Below, piece after piece: positions 6,478-7,820 of a stretch of 7,820 nt of DNA. Position numbers and translations under genes: made by a program. This stretch comes from an uncultured Clostridia bacterium (GTDB taxonomy: Bacteria > Bacillota > Clostridia > Lachnospirales > Anaerotignaceae): assembly GCA_958420075.1 (NCBI GenBank), contig CATZIM010000074.1, forward strand, positions 1 to 7,820, written 5' to 3'. The notes below the pieces were generated by a model that worked only from the letters and a program-made list of their open reading frames with translations, was not told where the DNA came from and made no database searches. Numbering within the stretch: the stretch's first letter is position 1; every line of letters starts with the position of its first letter.

Positions 6478-7437
6478 ATGATTTATTCAACCGGCAGTAA
6501 TATCAAAGTATTTGCCTGTAATTCCAACCGTGATCTGGCAGAATCCATCGCTAAGAAGCTGGGTCTGAAGTTGGGCGACGCAGAAGTGGAAAAATTCAGC
6601 GACGGCGAAATTTCCGTTAAAATCAACGAAACCATCCGTGGCGCTGACGTATTCATCATCCAGTCCACTTCTTATCCTGTAAACGACAACCTGATGGAAC
6701 TGCTGATTATGATCGATGCTATGAAACGTGCATCCGCAGGCAGAATCACAGCTGTTATGCCTTATTACGGCTATGCAAGACAGGATAGAAAAGCAAGAGC
6801 AAGAGATCCCATCAGTGCAAAACTGGTTGCAAACATTCTGACAAGCGCTGGCGCAAACCGTGTGCTGACAATGGACCTGCACTGTGCACAGATTCAGGGC
6901 TTCTTCGATATTCCTGTAGACAACCTGGTAGGCAGCCCACTGCTGACAAATTTCTACATCAATAAATACGGCGATGATCTGAAAAACTTTGTTGCAGTTT
7001 CTCCCGACCTGGGCAGCGTAACTAGAACAAGAACATTCGCAGAAAGACTGAACATTCCTCTGGCTATCATCGACAAACGCAGACCCAAAGCAAATGTCAG
7101 CGAAATCATGAACATCATCGGTGATGTCAAAGGCAAAAAAGTTATCCTGGTTGACGATATGATCGACACAGCTGGTACGATCACAAACGCAGCAAACGCT
7201 CTGAAAGAAAGAGGCGCTGTAGAAGTAGATGCATGCTGCACACATGCTGTACTGAGCGGTCCCGCTATCCAGAGAATCCAGGATTCCGCTATCACAGAAC
7301 TGCTGGTTCTGGATACCATCGAACTGCCTGAAGATAAGAAGATCGATAAGATCACAACTGTATCCGTAGATGATCTGTTTGCAAACGCAATCAAATGCAT
7401 TCACGAAGGTGTTTCTATTTCTCAGCTCTTCGACTAA
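6478..7437 (+). CDS. prs: Ribose-phosphate pyrophosphokinase (PRPP synthase)
   Basis: Transfers pyrophosphate from ATP to ribose-5-phosphate to give PRPP, needed for purine, pyrimidine, NAD, histidine and tryptophan synthesis. The 319 residues match class I bacterial enzymes. Visible motifs are FSDGEI (40-45), [11 protein letters not shown] (95-105, ATP loop), [14 protein letters not shown] (133-146, the family signature with a catalytic-region His135), [11 protein letters not shown] (175-185, flexible loop), the catalytic-loop KRRPK (200-204), and the PRPP-binding loop DDMIDTAGT (226-234). Many relatives have GG where this protein has G179-S180; I regard this as a tolerated variant. The start is fixed by AGGGGGA (6463-6469) 8 nt upstream. 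Compared with its neighbours the gene uses AGA for arginine more often, in line with a highly expressed housekeeping gene. It has its own promoter and a strong terminator. The pth gene that often follows prs in Bacillota is not seen here. Confidence 0.97.
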   Translation: MIYSTGSNIKVFACNSNRDLAESIAKKLGLKLGDAEVEKFSDGEISVKINETIRGADVFIIQSTSYPVNDNLMELLIMIDAMKRASAGRITAVMPYYGYARQDRKARARDPISAKLVANILTSAGANRVLTMDLHCAQIQGFFDIPVDNLVGSPLLTNFYINKYGDDLKNFVAVSPDLGSVTRTRTFAERLNIPLAIIDKRRPKANVSEIMNIIGDVKGKKVILVDDMIDTAGTITNAANALKERGAVEVDACCTHAVLSGPAIQRIQDSAITELLVLDTIELPEDKKIDKITTVSVDDLFANAIKCIHEGVSISQLFD

Positions 7438-7475
7438 AAAACAGTTTTTTGTCAAAATCTGTAAATTGAACTCAC

Positions 7476-7515
7476 AAAACCACTTTTGCGGTATGACCGT
7501 AAAAGTGGTTTTTTT
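7476..7515 (+). terminator. Strong prs terminator
   Basis: A stem of about 17 bp, AAAACCACTTTTGCGGT (7476-7492) with ACCGTAAAAGTGGTTTT (7496-7512), has one G-U pair and a 3-nt ATG loop, and is followed by a T run to 7515. It lies 38 bp after the prs stop. The A-rich 5' side means it can also work leftward. Confidence 0.92.
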
Positions 7516-7751
7516 ATGCGGAAAAAAGGCGGAATGGAAAGATTTTTCCAAAAACGAACCTATGGAAAAAGTGGTAGAAAAACGTCGAAAAACTTCTGCT
7601 TTTTCGCAAAAAAACAGGTCTTTTTGAGCCAAAAATATCAGCGGGGAATTATGTCCAAAAAACGGAAAAAGGCTCTGATGGAAACTATATGTTTTTTTGT
7701 ATACACAAAGAAAAAGCTATTGGCAAAACTTACAATTTTTCGGAAAGTCGG
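7516..7751. other. Gene-free A/T-rich spacer
   Basis: No convincing gene. The stretch is rich in A and T runs and holds a weak 7-bp stem CGAAAAA (7586-7592) / TTTTTCG (7600-7606). It also holds a near-palindromic TTTGTATACACAAA (7696-7709), whose core TTGTATACACAA differs by one base from the GntR/HutC-type operator TTGTATATACAA. A 34-codon open frame (7651-7755) is lysine-rich, runs through the downstream -35 box and is probably not a gene. Confidence 0.45.
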
Positions 7752-7780
7752 TTGACAAAATAAGTAAAATAGATTATATT
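7752..7780 (+). promoter_or_regulatory. Strong sigma-A promoter for a gene beyond the right edge
   Basis: A perfect TTGACA (7752-7757), a 17-bp AT-rich spacer and TATATT (7775-7780) give a near-consensus promoter, expected to start near 7787. No start codon with a ribosome binding site follows before the window ends, so the driven gene or RNA lies outside. The operator-like TTGTATACACAA at 7697-7708 is about 45 bp upstream of the -35. Confidence 0.8.
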
Positions 7781-7820
7781 GTTAAAAACAAGACAAACAG
7801 GTGTGGCAAATATTGATATC

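Noticed and set aside
7651..7755. 34-residue lysine-rich frame starting MSKKRKKALMET near GCGGGG
   Set aside because: Spacing from the GGGG to the ATG is only 4 nt, it overlaps the TTGACA of the edge promoter, and lysine and phenylalanine runs are expected in such A/T-rich DNA.

Overview
The window looks like chromosomal DNA from a low-to-mid GC Bacillota, most likely class Clostridia and perhaps a Lachnospiraceae-like lineage. The evidence is the glgC-glgD pair (GlgD occurs mainly in Bacillota), the glmU-prs neighbourhood, strong AGGAGG-type ribosome binding sites, sigma-A promoters with clear TATAAT boxes, A/T-rich intrinsic terminators, and a DUF6809-like protein at the left edge. The taxon is an inference from gene order and protein style, not from a database search.

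Layout, left to right. (1) 1-188: the 3' end of a small + strand gene (DUF6809-like). (2) 189-615: a gene-free stretch with seven DnaA-box-like 9-mers within 192 bp (204-395), then a hairpin at 417-451 and a strong two-way terminator at 554-591. (3) 616-1980, minus strand: murC, with its own promoter at 2051-2079. (4) 1981-2309: an AT-rich divergent intergenic region with the murC promoter, an extended -10 promoter for glgC and an operator-like inverted repeat over the start of the glgC transcript. (5) 2310-4703: glgC-glgD, with the stop of one gene touching the start of the next. (6) 4704-4984: a terminator-like structure, a short palindrome and a perfect 10-bp G/C-A/T hairpin in front of glmU. 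(7) 4985-6361: glmU. (8) 6478-7437: prs, with its own promoter and a very strong terminator. (9) 7438-7820: no convincing gene, but a near-consensus sigma-A promoter at 7752-7780 that must drive a gene beyond the right edge.

The genes share a theme of activated sugars and nucleotides. GlgC/GlgD commit glucose-1-phosphate to glycogen as ADP-glucose. GlmU makes UDP-GlcNAc, the wall precursor that MurA/MurB turn into UDP-MurNAc, and MurC adds the first amino acid (L-Ala) to that product. Prs makes PRPP for nucleotide, His and Trp synthesis. GlgC, GlgD and GlmU are three consecutive proteins with the same architecture, a nucleotidyltransferase domain followed by a left-handed beta-helix. All five core genes look intact and ordinary. 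The less ordinary content is in the intergenic DNA: the DnaA-box cluster, the glgC operator, and the hairpin in front of glmU. I see no CRISPR array, insertion sequence, tRNA or rRNA, and no evidence for a wholly new multi-gene system.
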